The position numbers and the translations under genes were made by a program. Below, in pieces: positions 15,944 to 24,726 of a DNA stretch of 64,000 nt. The notes under the pieces are model-generated. The model worked only from the letters and a program-made list of their open reading frames with translations. It had not been told where the DNA came from and made no database searches. The stretch is from Flavobacteriales bacterium UBA7666. GTDB taxonomy: Bacteria; Bacteroidota; Bacteroidia; Flavobacteriales_D; Crocinitomicaceae. The stretch is taken from the NCBI GenBank assembly GCA_002483265.1, contig DLHO01000014.1:17944-81943 (forward strand), in the 5' to 3' direction. Positions within the stretch are counted from its first letter, which is position 1, and each line of letters begins with the position of its first letter.

Positions 15944-16858
15944 ATGGAACAACAAACCATTATCAAGGTTCAGAATTTATCCAAAAAATTTGGTTCCTTC
16001 GAAGCAGTTAAGGACGTTTCTTTTACTGTGAATAAAGGCGATGTATTTGGTTTTTTAGGACCAAACGGAGCTGGAAAAAGTACAACAATCCGCTGTTTAT
16101 TATCACTCATTAGTCCGGATAGCGGAACTATTGAGTTGTTTGATAAGTCTTTGCAGAAAAATCGCTCTCAGATCCTTGCAAATATTGGAAGTATCATCGA
16201 AAAGCCCGATTTCTACAAATATTTATCAGCACAAAAGAATTTGGAAATTTTCGCACGGATTTCCGGAGCAACCGTTTCTAAGAAAGAAATTCTGGAAATG
16301 CTTGATTTTGTTGGATTGGGCGATCGTGCAAAGCACAAAGTGAAAGGATTTTCTCATGGAATGAAACAGCGTTTGGGAATTGCACAAACCTTACTCCATA
16401 AACCCGAGCTGATCATTTTGGATGAACCCACAACCGGTTTGGATCCGCAGGGAATCATAGAAATACGGAATCTGATTCTGCGTCTGAAGAATGAACAGAA
16501 CAAGACTATTCTTTTATCTTCCCATCAATTATCTGAAATTGAATTAATTGCCAATCGAATGGTAATTATTAATCAGGGACGATCTCTGGTAGAAGGCTCT
16601 GTAGAAGAACTCCTCAATAGTGAGGAAACAGTGGTCCGCATTGAAATTGATTCTGTGGAAGCAGCCATTCAGTTTATTCAATCGAAATTCAATCCGCAGG
16701 AAATAAGCCAAATCTCCTCCAAAGAACTGGAAGTACTTATTTCAAAAAAACGGGTTCCTGATTTGACAAAAGAATTGGTGTTGGCCGGTTTTACAATTCA
16801 TGCAATCGAACCGAAGCGCAAACTAGAAGATTATTTCATTAAAACCATTCAGTCCTGA
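15944..16858 (+). CDS. ABC transporter ATP-binding protein (ABC-2 type)
   Basis: 304 aa. Walker A GPNGAGKST (39-47), signature motif SHGMKQRLG, Walker B LIILDEPTTG, D-loop and switch His (ILLSSHQ) are all present, so it should be an active ATPase. The C-terminal 90 residues form the extra beta-rich domain typical of CcmA/DrrA-type export ATPases. It overlaps the permease start by TGATG (1 bp), so the two are translationally coupled. Substrate is unknown; family members export drugs, lipids or peptides or drive Cu/NosD-type maturation. Confidence 0.93.
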   Translation: MEQQTIIKVQNLSKKFGSFEAVKDVSFTVNKGDVFGFLGPNGAGKSTTIRCLLSLISPDSGTIELFDKSLQKNRSQILANIGSIIEKPDFYKYLSAQKNLEIFARISGATVSKKEILEMLDFVGLGDRAKHKVKGFSHGMKQRLGIAQTLLHKPELIILDEPTTGLDPQGIIEIRNLILRLKNEQNKTILLSSHQLSEIELIANRMVIINQGRSLVEGSVEELLNSEETVVRIEIDSVEAAIQFIQSKFNPQEISQISSKELEVLISKKRVPDLTKELVLAGFTIHAIEPKRKLEDYFIKTIQS

Positions 16859-17700
16859 TGCTTTTCAAAAATACATACAACGAGTTCATCAAGATCGTAT
16901 CAAAACCTCGCAGTTATTTAGGATTGGGAGCGTTAACCTTGTTGATCGGGATTATCATCTTTGCTATGAAAGCAGATGGAGAATCCATGGTTTCTTTTGT
17001 AACGGCTTCTTTTGAGCAAACACTTTCCTTCAACGGGAAATTGGTAAATGGAAACCTGATTGCTTTTATCATTTTGCAAATGCTGGTGGTTCACATTCCT
17101 CTATTGATAGCATTAGTAACAGGCGATTTAATCTCGGGAGAAGCAGCAATGGGAACTATCCGGATGCTGGCAAGTAAACCCATTTCACGGACGCAGATTG
17201 TACTTTCAAAATTCATTGCCGGAGCTATCTATACATTGGTAATCACGCTTTGGTTAGGAATTTTGTCCTTATTGGTCTCACATGTGGTCTTTGGAACAGG
17301 AGATTTGATGGTTCTAAACAGCGATGGACTGGTGATTTTACCTGAAGCAGATATTTTGTGGCGATTCGGGCTCGCTTTCTGTGTGGCATTTTTATCCTTG
17401 CTAACTGTGGCAACACTTTCCATTTGTTTGTCGGCCTTCGCTGAGAACTCCATCGGACCAATCGTAGCAACGATGGCAATCATTATTATTTTCACCATTA
17501 TCGGAAGTTTGGATGTGAGCGTTTTTGATTCCATCAAACCGTATTTGTTTACAACTCATATGGCATCCTGGCGTAGTTTCTTTGAGAACCCGGTTCCGTT
17601 TGGTGAGATCATGAATTCCATTGTCATCCTGTTGACTCACATTGTTTTATTAGTCGGAATAACCTTATTTAAGTTTAATAGAAAAGACATCACATCCTAA
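16858..17700 (+). CDS. ABC-2 type transporter permease
   Basis: 280 aa with about six membrane helices (near 20-36, 70-88, 119-141, 160-190, 199-215 and 248-270). The motif GDLISGEAAMGTIRMLASKPISRTQIVLSKF is the conserved cytoplasmic loop of ABC-2 permeases. It forms the membrane half of the exporter with the ATPase encoded just upstream. The stop overlaps the start of the LolA-like gene (TAATG), making a three-gene coupled operon. Confidence 0.92.
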   Translation: MLFKNTYNEFIKIVSKPRSYLGLGALTLLIGIIIFAMKADGESMVSFVTASFEQTLSFNGKLVNGNLIAFIILQMLVVHIPLLIALVTGDLISGEAAMGTIRMLASKPISRTQIVLSKFIAGAIYTLVITLWLGILSLLVSHVVFGTGDLMVLNSDGLVILPEADILWRFGLAFCVAFLSLLTVATLSICLSAFAENSIGPIVATMAIIIIFTIIGSLDVSVFDSIKPYLFTTHMASWRSFFENPVPFGEIMNSIVILLTHIVLLVGITLFKFNRKDITS

Positions 17701-18407
17701 TGAAAAAAGCAATTTTATTTGGGCTCTTATTAGCAGCGTTTGGTGCGTTTGGACAAGAACCGGAAAAAGTCATTGATAAGATCAACGCCAAGTTGGCAAC
17801 TGTTAAAGATTACACGGTAAATGCACATATTGATGCAGATATCCCGATGATCAAGATCATGCCGTCAAAAGCAAAGATCTATTTCAAACAAAAAGACAAG
17901 GTAAAAATTGAATCCAAAGGAATTACCATTTTGCCCAAGCAAGGTTTTACGGAACTGAACACTTTTTTGTCTGATAAATCCAAATACACAGCCATTTTCG
18001 GAGACTCTCTGAAAATTCGTGATGTGGATACCCGTTTGATCAATATCATCCCTAATTCCAGTTCCGGAGAAATTGTATTGGCAAAGATCTGGGTAGATCA
18101 AAAAAACGCTGTAATCATGCGTTCTCAGGTAACCACTCAAACCAACGGAACGGTTAAAACGGATTTCAAATATGGGTCACAACTGAGCTACGGTTTACCA
18201 AGTGAATTGAAATTTGAAATTGATGTCAAGAAGTTCAAAATGCCCAAGAGCGTAGCCGCAGATATCAATAAAACGTCGACGGATAAAAAGAAGACGAAGT
18301 CTAAACCCAGAACAAAAGGAAATATCACCATTACCTTGAGTGATTATGATGTCAACAGTGGATTGAGCGATAGTATTTTTAAGGAAAAAAAGAAGAATCA
18401 GCAATAG
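17700..18407 (+). CDS. LolA-like periplasmic protein
   Basis: 235 aa with a signal peptide (MKKAILFGLLLAAFGAFG-Q). The mature part has the pattern of LolA/LolB-fold outer-membrane lipoprotein-sorting proteins: an initial helix (KVIDKINAKLATVKDYTVNAHID), then many short beta strands (KAKIYFKQKDKVKIESKG, AKIWVDQKNAVIMRSQVTT). A basic, disordered linker near 192-207 precedes a final strand. Such proteins bind lipids or lipoproteins in the periplasm. Its overlap with the ABC permease gene suggests it hands a lipid-like substrate to or from the exporter; that is inference. Confidence 0.7.
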   Translation: MKKAILFGLLLAAFGAFGQEPEKVIDKINAKLATVKDYTVNAHIDADIPMIKIMPSKAKIYFKQKDKVKIESKGITILPKQGFTELNTFLSDKSKYTAIFGDSLKIRDVDTRLINIIPNSSSGEIVLAKIWVDQKNAVIMRSQVTTQTNGTVKTDFKYGSQLSYGLPSELKFEIDVKKFKMPKSVAADINKTSTDKKKTKSKPRTKGNITITLSDYDVNSGLSDSIFKEKKKNQQ

Positions 18408-18490
18408 CTGATAAAGATTTAGCATAGTTCCATAAGGAACGTTATGCGATGGAAGGGAGTCTAAATAGTATTCAATCAGATATTTATAGC

Positions 18491-18522
18491 AAAAGTTCAA
18501 TCGAAAGGTTGGACTTTTTTTT
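18491..18522 (+). terminator. Terminator after the ABC operon
   Basis: AAAAGTTCAA (18491-18500) pairs with TTGGACTTTT (18509-18518, one G-U), followed by T's. Confidence 0.75.
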
Positions 18523-18548
18523 GGTGTTTTGTCTGAGTAAAACTTATT

Positions 18549-18582
18549 TATCGTAATATTGCAATATAGTATTATTGCGATA
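18549..18582 (+). promoter_or_regulatory. ArsR operator at the arsenic operon
   Basis: The outer arms TATCGTAATA (18549-18558) and TATTGCGATA (18573-18582) form an inverted repeat (9 of 10), and a perfect palindrome ATATTGCAATAT sits between them (18556-18567). The layout is typical of ArsR-type repressor sites. It ends 3 bp before ATG 18586. Confidence 0.65.
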
Positions 18583-18585
18583 GAT

Positions 18586-18918
18586 ATGGGAGCAACGAAA
18601 ACAGATCATTTTTCAGAGGAACAAAACAGACTGGCTAATAGGATGAAAGCATTGGGACATCCGGCGCGTATTGCTATAATGGAATACTTAATACAAGTGG
18701 ACACCTGCATTTGTGGAGATATTGTGAATGTGCTGCCACTAGCTCAACCTACCGTTTCTCAGCATTTAAAAGAGTTGAAAAATGCGGGTTTAATCAAAGG
18801 AAGTATTGAAGGAACGGCTATTTGCTACTGTGTTGACAAAGATGCAATTGCAGAATTGCAGCGCTACTTAGCTAATGCCAATCTTCAACTGGAAAACAAA
18901 GAAAAACAGTGTTGTTAA
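18586..18918 (+). CDS. arsR: ArsR-family metalloregulator
   Basis: 110 aa from ATG 18586; the TTG at 18559 would begin inside the operator and is rejected. The winged helix is clear: NRMKALGHPARIAIMEYL, CICGDIVNVLPLAQPTVSQHLKELKNAGLI. A Cys pair CIC at the start of the recognition region and a C-terminal CC (EKQCC) are candidate As(III) ligands. It should repress its own operon through the palindromic operator and release on arsenite binding. It heads a five-gene run to 21968. Confidence 0.9.
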   Translation: MGATKTDHFSEEQNRLANRMKALGHPARIAIMEYLIQVDTCICGDIVNVLPLAQPTVSQHLKELKNAGLIKGSIEGTAICYCVDKDAIAELQRYLANANLQLENKEKQCC

Positions 18919-18947
18919 ATTAAAAATTTCGATCTAAAAAGAAAATT

Positions 18948-19424
18948 ATGAAACTTTCAGAAATCAAAGCCATTTTGCCAACGCTCGACAATGTAGCGTT
19001 TCAAACTCCGGACGGAAAATTTGTTCCGGAACATTTCCATGTTACAGAAGTGGGAAGCATTCAAAAACACTTCATTGATTGCGGTGGCACCATTCGTAAA
19101 GAACAAGTAGTCAATTTCCAATTGTGGAATGCCAACGATTTTGAACACCGTCTAAAACCGGCAAAACTATTGAATATCATTAAACTTTCAGAAGAAAAGC
19201 TAGGAATAGAAGATAATGAAATTGAGGTGGAATATCAGAGTGAAACCATTGGGAAATATGATCTGGGGTTCAACGGAACTCATTTTATACTAATCCCTAA
19301 AACAACGGCTTGTTTGGCGTCTGATGCTTGCGGTATTCCTTCAGAAAAGGCAAAAATACAATTGACTGAACTGGGCGGAGCAAGTGAAAATTCATGTGCT
19401 CCCGGGAGTGGTTGCTGTAATTAA
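18948..19424 (+). CDS. DUF6428-type protein of arsenic operons
   Basis: 158 aa, cytoplasmic. It opens with KLSEIKAILPTLDNVAFQTPDGKFVPEHFHVTEVG and contains HFIDCGGTIRKEQVVNFQLW, the pattern of the DUF6428 family found between arsR and the phosphatase gene in Bacteroidota arsenic operons. The C-terminus carries Cys at TACLASDACG and a CAPGSGCC tail, which could bind As(III) or another thiophilic metal. The function is not established. It is spaced 29 bp from arsR and 6 bp from the next gene. Confidence 0.75.
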   Translation: MKLSEIKAILPTLDNVAFQTPDGKFVPEHFHVTEVGSIQKHFIDCGGTIRKEQVVNFQLWNANDFEHRLKPAKLLNIIKLSEEKLGIEDNEIEVEYQSETIGKYDLGFNGTHFILIPKTTACLASDACGIPSEKAKIQLTELGGASENSCAPGSGCCN

Positions 19425-19430
19425 GTGTAA

Positions 19431-20402
19431 ATGTTCTTCGATAACACGAATGAAAATAGGATGGTACTTGGTCAGCAAGAGTTGGCCAGGTACTTTTCAT
19501 TGTTTTCGCATTTTACACGTCTTAAAACATTAGAAGAGGTAGCAAAAGCAGGTGATGATGAATTGAATCAGATTGTAGAGGTTAATGGTTTGCATGATGG
19601 AACGGTAAGAAGTAATTTGTTGCTTCTCAAAAAATACCATTTCATTACTGGTCAGCTAAGGTCAAATCAAAATCTTCATTACAAAATCAACTATGAACAA
19701 GTTGACCGATTCAAAAAGCAATTCGATGCGTATTTTGAATTACTCAATCAGAGTCGATTCCCAAAGAAAGAAAAACAGCGATTTCCAATGAATACAAAGA
19801 TCAAAAACTACGTGGACGAATTAGTCAATCAATTCGATACTATTCCAAACGAGCGTAAAGAGATTTTGGAAAGAATCTCCAATTACATCCGTTCAAAACA
19901 AGATCAGAATAAACCCGTTAATTTGGTTTACATCTGTACCCACAATTCCCGTAGAAGTCATCTAGGACAAATTTGGGCAAAAGTAGCTTCTGATTACTAC
20001 GAAACTAAAGAGGTGAATACTTTCTCAGGAGGAACGGAAGCAACGGCCTTTAACATCAATGCGATTAGCGCATTGCAACGGGTTGGGTTCAATATTCAGA
20101 AAACTACGGATTCAGAAAATCCGATTTACCACGTTTATCACAACGATGGAGATGAACCGAGTGTTTGCTTCTCAAAAGTCTACGACAATTCACACAATCC
20201 AGATTCAGAATTCGCTGCAATTATGACATGCAGCGATGCAGAGGAAAATTGCCCATTCATTCCGGGAGTTGAACTTAGGGTTGGGACAACTTATGATGAT
20301 CCCAAAGAATTTGATAATACGCCACTTCAGGATCAAAAATACGATGAACGTTCTCATCAAATTGCATTGGAAACACTTTACGCCTTTTCATTAGTCCGCT
20401 AA
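19431..20402 (+). CDS. ArsR-like HTH fused to a tyrosine-phosphatase-type arsenate reductase
   Basis: 323 aa. Residues 1-119 look like a winged helix (GQQELARYFSLFSHFTRLKTLEEVAKAGDD ... TVRSNLLLLKKYHFITGQL). From Met 120 the sequence is a low-molecular-weight phosphatase-like protein of the kind found in Bacteroidota arsenic operons, with the CX5R loop CTHNSRR (169-175) and further Cys in SVCFSK and MTCSDAEENC. It should reduce arsenate to arsenite. The N-terminal fusion is unusual and may make the enzyme DNA-bound or a co-regulator. No start signal is obvious at Met 120, and the reading frame is continuous. Confidence 0.8.
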   Translation: MFFDNTNENRMVLGQQELARYFSLFSHFTRLKTLEEVAKAGDDELNQIVEVNGLHDGTVRSNLLLLKKYHFITGQLRSNQNLHYKINYEQVDRFKKQFDAYFELLNQSRFPKKEKQRFPMNTKIKNYVDELVNQFDTIPNERKEILERISNYIRSKQDQNKPVNLVYICTHNSRRSHLGQIWAKVASDYYETKEVNTFSGGTEATAFNINAISALQRVGFNIQKTTDSENPIYHVYHNDGDEPSVCFSKVYDNSHNPDSEFAAIMTCSDAEENCPFIPGVELRVGTTYDDPKEFDNTPLQDQKYDERSHQIALETLYAFSLVR

Positions 20403-20411
20403 TCTTCAGTT

Positions 20412-21482
20412 ATGTCAGTAAATAATTGTGCTCCTGCAAGTGAGCGAAAAAAATTGAGTTTTTTAGATCGGTTCTTAACCCTTTGGATCTTTTTAGCCAT
20501 GGGAATCGGAATTTCAATCGGTTATTTGATTCCCTCCAGCGGGAAGTTTATCAATTCCTTTTCCAGTGGAACAACCAATGTGCCTTTGGCTATCGGACTC
20601 ATATTAATGATGATTCCACCATTGACAAAAGTACAATTCTCTAAAATTCCAAAAGTACTGGCGAAACCGAAATTACTACTGGTGTCGTTTTTCATTACCT
20701 GGATTGTAGGGCCGTTTTTAATGTTCAGTTTGGCAGTATTGTTTTTGAAAGATTATCCGGAATACATGACAGGTCTCATAATCATTGGTTTAGCTCCTTG
20801 TATTGCCATGGTGATTGTTTGGAACGAATTGGCTGAAGGGAACCGGGAGTTGGTTGCAGGATTGGTTGGAGTCAACAGTTTGCTGCAAGTCTTTTTCTTC
20901 GGTTTATATGCTTATTTCTACTTGGAAATTGTTTTACCTCTATTCGGGATTGATGCATTGAAAATTGATATTACCATTGTTGAAATTGCCAAAACAGTGG
21001 GCGTTTATCTGGGGATTCCTTTTTTGATAGCAATCATTAGTCGCTTTGCATTGATTCGTTTAAAAGGCGAAGAGTGGTTCAAAAACAAATACTTGCCATT
21101 TATTTCTCCGATCACGTTAATTGCTTTATTATTTACCATTGTGGTGATGTTTAGTTTGAAAGGTGAAATGATCGTTCGCATACCTTTGGACGTGATTCGT
21201 GTGGCAATTCCATTAGTGATTTTCTTTGCCGTTATGTTCTTTTTGATGTTTTTGACCGGGAAATGGGCAGGTGCTGATTATTCGGATAATGTCGCGTTAT
21301 CGTTTACGGCATCGGGTAACAATTTTGAATTGGCAATAGCTGTAGCCATTGGTGTTTTTGGGATTAATTCAGGAGAAGCTTTTGCCGGAGTGATCGGTCC
21401 GCTGGTGGAAGTCCCGGCCTTGATAATCATGGTGCGAATTGCATTTTGGTTAAAGAAAAAGTACTATACCAACAAAGCCTAA
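20412..21482 (+). CDS. acr3: Arsenite efflux permease, ACR3 type
   Basis: 356 aa with ten predicted membrane helices. The family signature GLAPCIAMVIVWNELAEGNRE contains the conserved essential Cys (C130), and the discontinuous helix SGNNFELAIAVAIGVFGINSGEAFAGVIGPLVEVP is intact. It exports As(III), probably driven by the proton-motive force. It begins 9 bp after the phosphatase gene, so it is in the same operon. An N-terminal Cys-containing tail (NNCAP) precedes the first helix. Confidence 0.95.
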   Translation: MSVNNCAPASERKKLSFLDRFLTLWIFLAMGIGISIGYLIPSSGKFINSFSSGTTNVPLAIGLILMMIPPLTKVQFSKIPKVLAKPKLLLVSFFITWIVGPFLMFSLAVLFLKDYPEYMTGLIIIGLAPCIAMVIVWNELAEGNRELVAGLVGVNSLLQVFFFGLYAYFYLEIVLPLFGIDALKIDITIVEIAKTVGVYLGIPFLIAIISRFALIRLKGEEWFKNKYLPFISPITLIALLFTIVVMFSLKGEMIVRIPLDVIRVAIPLVIFFAVMFFLMFLTGKWAGADYSDNVALSFTASGNNFELAIAVAIGVFGINSGEAFAGVIGPLVEVPALIIMVRIAFWLKKKYYTNKA

Positions 21483-21485
21483 TTT

Positions 21486-21968
21486 ATGAAAGCGAAAAGA
21501 ACAATTTGGACAACTATTACAGGCGGATTAACTTCATCTGCTCCAATTTTATTAGCATGTTGCAAAAGTGGTGCATGCGTGGGAGTTTGCGCTAGTCCGG
21601 TAGCGTCATTATTTGGTGTTTCTTCTTCTGCAATTGCTAATTCCCCCATTATAAATGCACTCGAGCCCTTATTAATCGCAATTAGTGCTGTATCGTTCAC
21701 CATATCCTACTATTCACTTTATATAATCCCTAAGCTTAATTGCAAGACAGGAAATTCATGTGATTGTGCTCCTGACGATAAGGAAAAGCGTAAAGTGAAA
21801 CTATCAAAAGCAATTTTTTGGATTGGTTTGGTTCTTAGTTTAAGTTTCCTAAGCTATTTTGAATATTCAAAATACAATGCAGCTGTAACAAAACAAACAG
21901 AATGTTCTACAGTAGAGCCTGAGTCTTGTTCAAGTTCCGGTGAATGCACCGACAGCGGTTGTGAATAA
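21486..21968 (+). CDS. Cys-rich two-helix membrane protein of the arsenic operon
   Basis: Not a family I can name. 160 aa. The N-terminal hydrophobic part contains ACCKSGACVGVCASP, reminiscent of the Cys pair in MerT/MerC mercury transporters; two membrane segments follow (about 50-78 and 100-117), a loop has NCKTGNSCDCAP, and the tail is Cys- and Ser-rich (ECSTVEPESCSSSGECTDSGCE). About 15 cysteines in all. It starts 3 bp after acr3, so it is the last gene of the operon. A thiol shuttle passing As(III) to Acr3 is a reasonable guess. Confidence 0.7.
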   Translation: MKAKRTIWTTITGGLTSSAPILLACCKSGACVGVCASPVASLFGVSSSAIANSPIINALEPLLIAISAVSFTISYYSLYIIPKLNCKTGNSCDCAPDDKEKRKVKLSKAIFWIGLVLSLSFLSYFEYSKYNAAVTKQTECSTVEPESCSSSGECTDSGCE

Positions 21969-22064
21969 TTAATTTGAGACGAACAGATTTTCCTGAATCT
22001 GATTTCAATAAGTGCCAAATAGTAACGATTTGCTTAAACTTGAGTTCTGATTGGAAATAGAAAC

Positions 22065-22808
22065 ATGAAATTAAGAGCTATAATAGTAGCAGTTCTGGTG
22101 ATTATCAGCTCAAGTGTATTCACACAAACCACACAAGCTGATTTCAGTTTTCCGGAACCTGTCAAAAATGGAACAGCTTTATCACTTTGGTCGACTCAAT
22201 ACTACATTCATGAGTTTCAATCCGGAGGAGCGATTCCCATTGTTTATGCAAATGGAAATCCATCCGGGTTGTATGCGGATACATGTGATTTTTGCTCCGC
22301 TTCCTTGGAAGGAACAGCTTATGTCAGAGATTCATTAGGAAATGTGACCGTTATTAATTTTGCGCGAACGAGCGACAGCTCTTTTGTGGATTGCAGAGCA
22401 TGTAAAAAGTATGCTTCCAGTAAATTGAAGGTAGAAAGTTGGGGAAAGACACTTTGGACCAAATCAGCTGGGTTTGGAGACGGAGTAAAGAATTACCGTT
22501 TGATTCCATTCCGAACAATAGCAGTGGATAAAGAAGTTATTCCTTATGGAACAGTAGTTTATATTCCCAAAGTAAAAGGAAAGACCATCGAATTACCTAA
22601 TGGAGAACAAGTGACTCACGATGGTTATTTCTTTGCCGGTGATACCGGGGGAGCGATCAAAAAGAATCACATTGACGTGTTCACAGGAATTTATTCCGGA
22701 AATCCATTTCCCGAGGTCGTTAAATCCAATGAAAACAAGACTTTCGATGCTGTAATTGTAACGGATGCAAGCATCATCAATTCATTGACGGAATTACACT
22801 CAAAATAG
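22065..22808 (+). CDS. 3D-domain (RlpA/MltA-like barrel) secreted protein
   Basis: 247 aa with a signal peptide (about 1-21). The C-terminal half is a 3D domain: VDKEVIPYGTVVYIP followed by HDGYFFAGDTGGAIKKNHIDVFTG, with the three conserved Asp of the double-psi beta-barrel (in GDTGG and IDVF). Such domains bind or cleave peptidoglycan, as in MltA lytic transglycosylases. Two Cys pairs in the N-terminal half (DTCDFCS, DCRACK) may form disulphides. Acts in the periplasm on the cell wall (inference from the family). A single gene. Confidence 0.8.
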   Translation: MKLRAIIVAVLVIISSSVFTQTTQADFSFPEPVKNGTALSLWSTQYYIHEFQSGGAIPIVYANGNPSGLYADTCDFCSASLEGTAYVRDSLGNVTVINFARTSDSSFVDCRACKKYASSKLKVESWGKTLWTKSAGFGDGVKNYRLIPFRTIAVDKEVIPYGTVVYIPKVKGKTIELPNGEQVTHDGYFFAGDTGGAIKKNHIDVFTGIYSGNPFPEVVKSNENKTFDAVIVTDASIINSLTELHSK

Positions 22809-22817
22809 AATCTTAAA

Positions 22818-22852
22818 CTAATTCGGTATTCGGAATTAATAAGTTATTCCGT
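22818..22852. repeat. Dispersed intergenic repeat, family IV
   Basis: AATTCGGTATTCGGAATTAATAA-type AT-rich palindromic sequence between convergent genes, related to 35952-35976, 54372-54408 and 60051-60072. It reaches into the 3' end of the minus-strand gene. Confidence 0.4.
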
Positions 22853-24580
22853 CGCAATTTTCAACAACGCTTCTTTCAAATCAATCCGGTTTGTATCATA
22901 GAATAGAACACCCAGCTCTGAATAGGTTTTTTCCATGGATTTCGCGTTCTTTTTACTCAATGGTTTACCCAAGTAAACGAAACAGATTCCGATTTCATTT
23001 GCTTTCAAGTCGGAAATAAGTGTTTTTGTTTCATCACTTAAAGGAAATTCTCCGTCTGTTAGAAGTAGTATCGAATTCACTCCTTTCTCCAATTTGTCTG
23101 AGATGAGAAGCTCTTTGACCGTCTCAAATCCCCGCTGAATATTCGTTTGACCAAAAGCATGAATGTGTTCGATCTTTTCCTCAATGTGCTTCTTTTGGTT
23201 ACAAGGAACAGAATGAAGCAATACATCTGATTTTCCTGAAAAAGTAACAATTGAAATACGGTCAACTTCGCGCTGAATCTTCACCAAATTCGTTGCATTT
23301 TCCTTCAAATGAGCCAATTTACCGGATTCGTTCATGGAAGAAGATGCATCCAGTAAATAGATTAAATGATGAGGTAGAGCCTGGTGGATTAAAATCGCTT
23401 CCCGGCTTAAATTCAGAACCGCTGAATCTGCTGCAGCTTCTGGCTTACTCAATTCTTCCGAATATTCAAACTTGTAAAGCAGTTTGGGAGCCATTAGTAA
23501 TACATTCTGGTTCGTGTCAATCTCAGAAGGAGAGAGGCAGCAAGAAGAAGTTTCCCGATAAGTCAATCCGTCTGCGATTTCGATGTAATCATTATAATCT
23601 TCCACAATGGCATTGTAACTTCGTACAAAATCATTGTAAGCCTGCTGGCTTTTCTTTACAAATGACTCGGAAGGAAATTTGGAGGATGCAAACCAATAGA
23701 TCCGGCTTTGCATAGAAGTGTAAAAAGTACGGTAGCGAGTATGAAGCCAGAATCCACTTCGTAAAGTCCCGTATCCACGAGTTTTATAGAGATAAAGCGA
23801 ATCATTCTTCAAACCTTCTGCATTCAATAATCTGATTTGAGTATCGTATTTTCCATTATTAGATAAGTTTTCCTGATACAGATCTTTCTCCCAGTTGGTC
23901 AACAAATTCATCGTCAGATTCAATTCCTGCAATCCCTGCTGCAATTCTTTGTGCGTTTGAAAAGGAGGATAATGAAAATTGCAGTATTCAACCAAAACAC
24001 TGTCCAGCTCTTTCGACTGAATGTAGCATGCTTTGAACCACTGATTATGATCTTTTAAGATTCTTTTTGCATGTTGAAACTGGCTGTCGGCTCTGAATTC
24101 CTTATCTGAAACATAGTTGTTCAATTCCGTGTGAATGGCGTATAAACTGTCTGTTGAAGCAAGATATTTGTTCAAAAAAGGAGCAAATGAAGCGTATTCA
24201 TTCTTTGGTTTTGATAAGATATTTAAAACAAGCTCTTTTGCTTCCAGCCACGGAAGATAATCCGATTGATAGGCCGGAATTTGATTTTCAGCATTCGGCG
24301 TAATTTCCCGGAATCGGAAACTGCTTTCAATTCCGGTATAGGATAAAAGTCCGCTATGCTGGGTCTTACTACAATAAAAATAATTTTCATTGATCTTTTC
24401 AGAACTTCTATTTAGTGCTTTCTGCAATTGTATGGCATCAAAATACCAATCCTGATTGCAGTGGCTAAAAGCATTCATTAATTCCACCACGTGATTTAAT
24501 TCGCGCATCTTTGGGTTTCTTCCCTGAGAAAGAACCAAATGGGAATGAAATAAAACTGTAAGCAGAATGAAAATCTTCAT
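22844..24580 (-). CDS. Secreted von Willebrand factor A domain protein
   Basis: 578 aa with a signal peptide (MKIFILLTVLFHSHLVLS-Q). Residues 20-390 are helical with no named domain. The C-terminal VWA domain carries a full MIDAS metal site: D411-A-S-S-S, a Thr in GQTNIQRG, and Asp in LLLTDGEFP. It therefore probably binds a divalent cation and a protein partner in the periplasm. No T9SS domain or lipobox is visible. A CC pair in TSSCCLSP (near 355) is notable. A single gene convergent with the 3D-domain gene. Confidence 0.85.
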   Translation of the reverse strand: MKIFILLTVLFHSHLVLSQGRNPKMRELNHVVELMNAFSHCNQDWYFDAIQLQKALNRSSEKINENYFYCSKTQHSGLLSYTGIESSFRFREITPNAENQIPAYQSDYLPWLEAKELVLNILSKPKNEYASFAPFLNKYLASTDSLYAIHTELNNYVSDKEFRADSQFQHAKRILKDHNQWFKACYIQSKELDSVLVEYCNFHYPPFQTHKELQQGLQELNLTMNLLTNWEKDLYQENLSNNGKYDTQIRLLNAEGLKNDSLYLYKTRGYGTLRSGFWLHTRYRTFYTSMQSRIYWFASSKFPSESFVKKSQQAYNDFVRSYNAIVEDYNDYIEIADGLTYRETSSCCLSPSEIDTNQNVLLMAPKLLYKFEYSEELSKPEAAADSAVLNLSREAILIHQALPHHLIYLLDASSSMNESGKLAHLKENATNLVKIQREVDRISIVTFSGKSDVLLHSVPCNQKKHIEEKIEHIHAFGQTNIQRGFETVKELLISDKLEKGVNSILLLTDGEFPLSDETKTLISDLKANEIGICFVYLGKPLSKKNAKSMEKTYSELGVLFYDTNRIDLKEALLKIATE

Positions 24581-24726
24581 TTGAAATGAAATTGAATGCT
24601 AAGTTACGACATCTTCGTTCTGAAAATTTAACAATCCAAAATAGCTTTACCACATTTACGGTATTGACGAAGCAAGTTCCTGTTCGTACATTTGTTTTTA
24701 GTTGATTATCACAATGCACAACCGAA

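Noticed and set aside
18559..18585. TTG 18559 as the arsR start
   Set aside because: It lies inside the palindromic operator; ATG 18586 is better placed.
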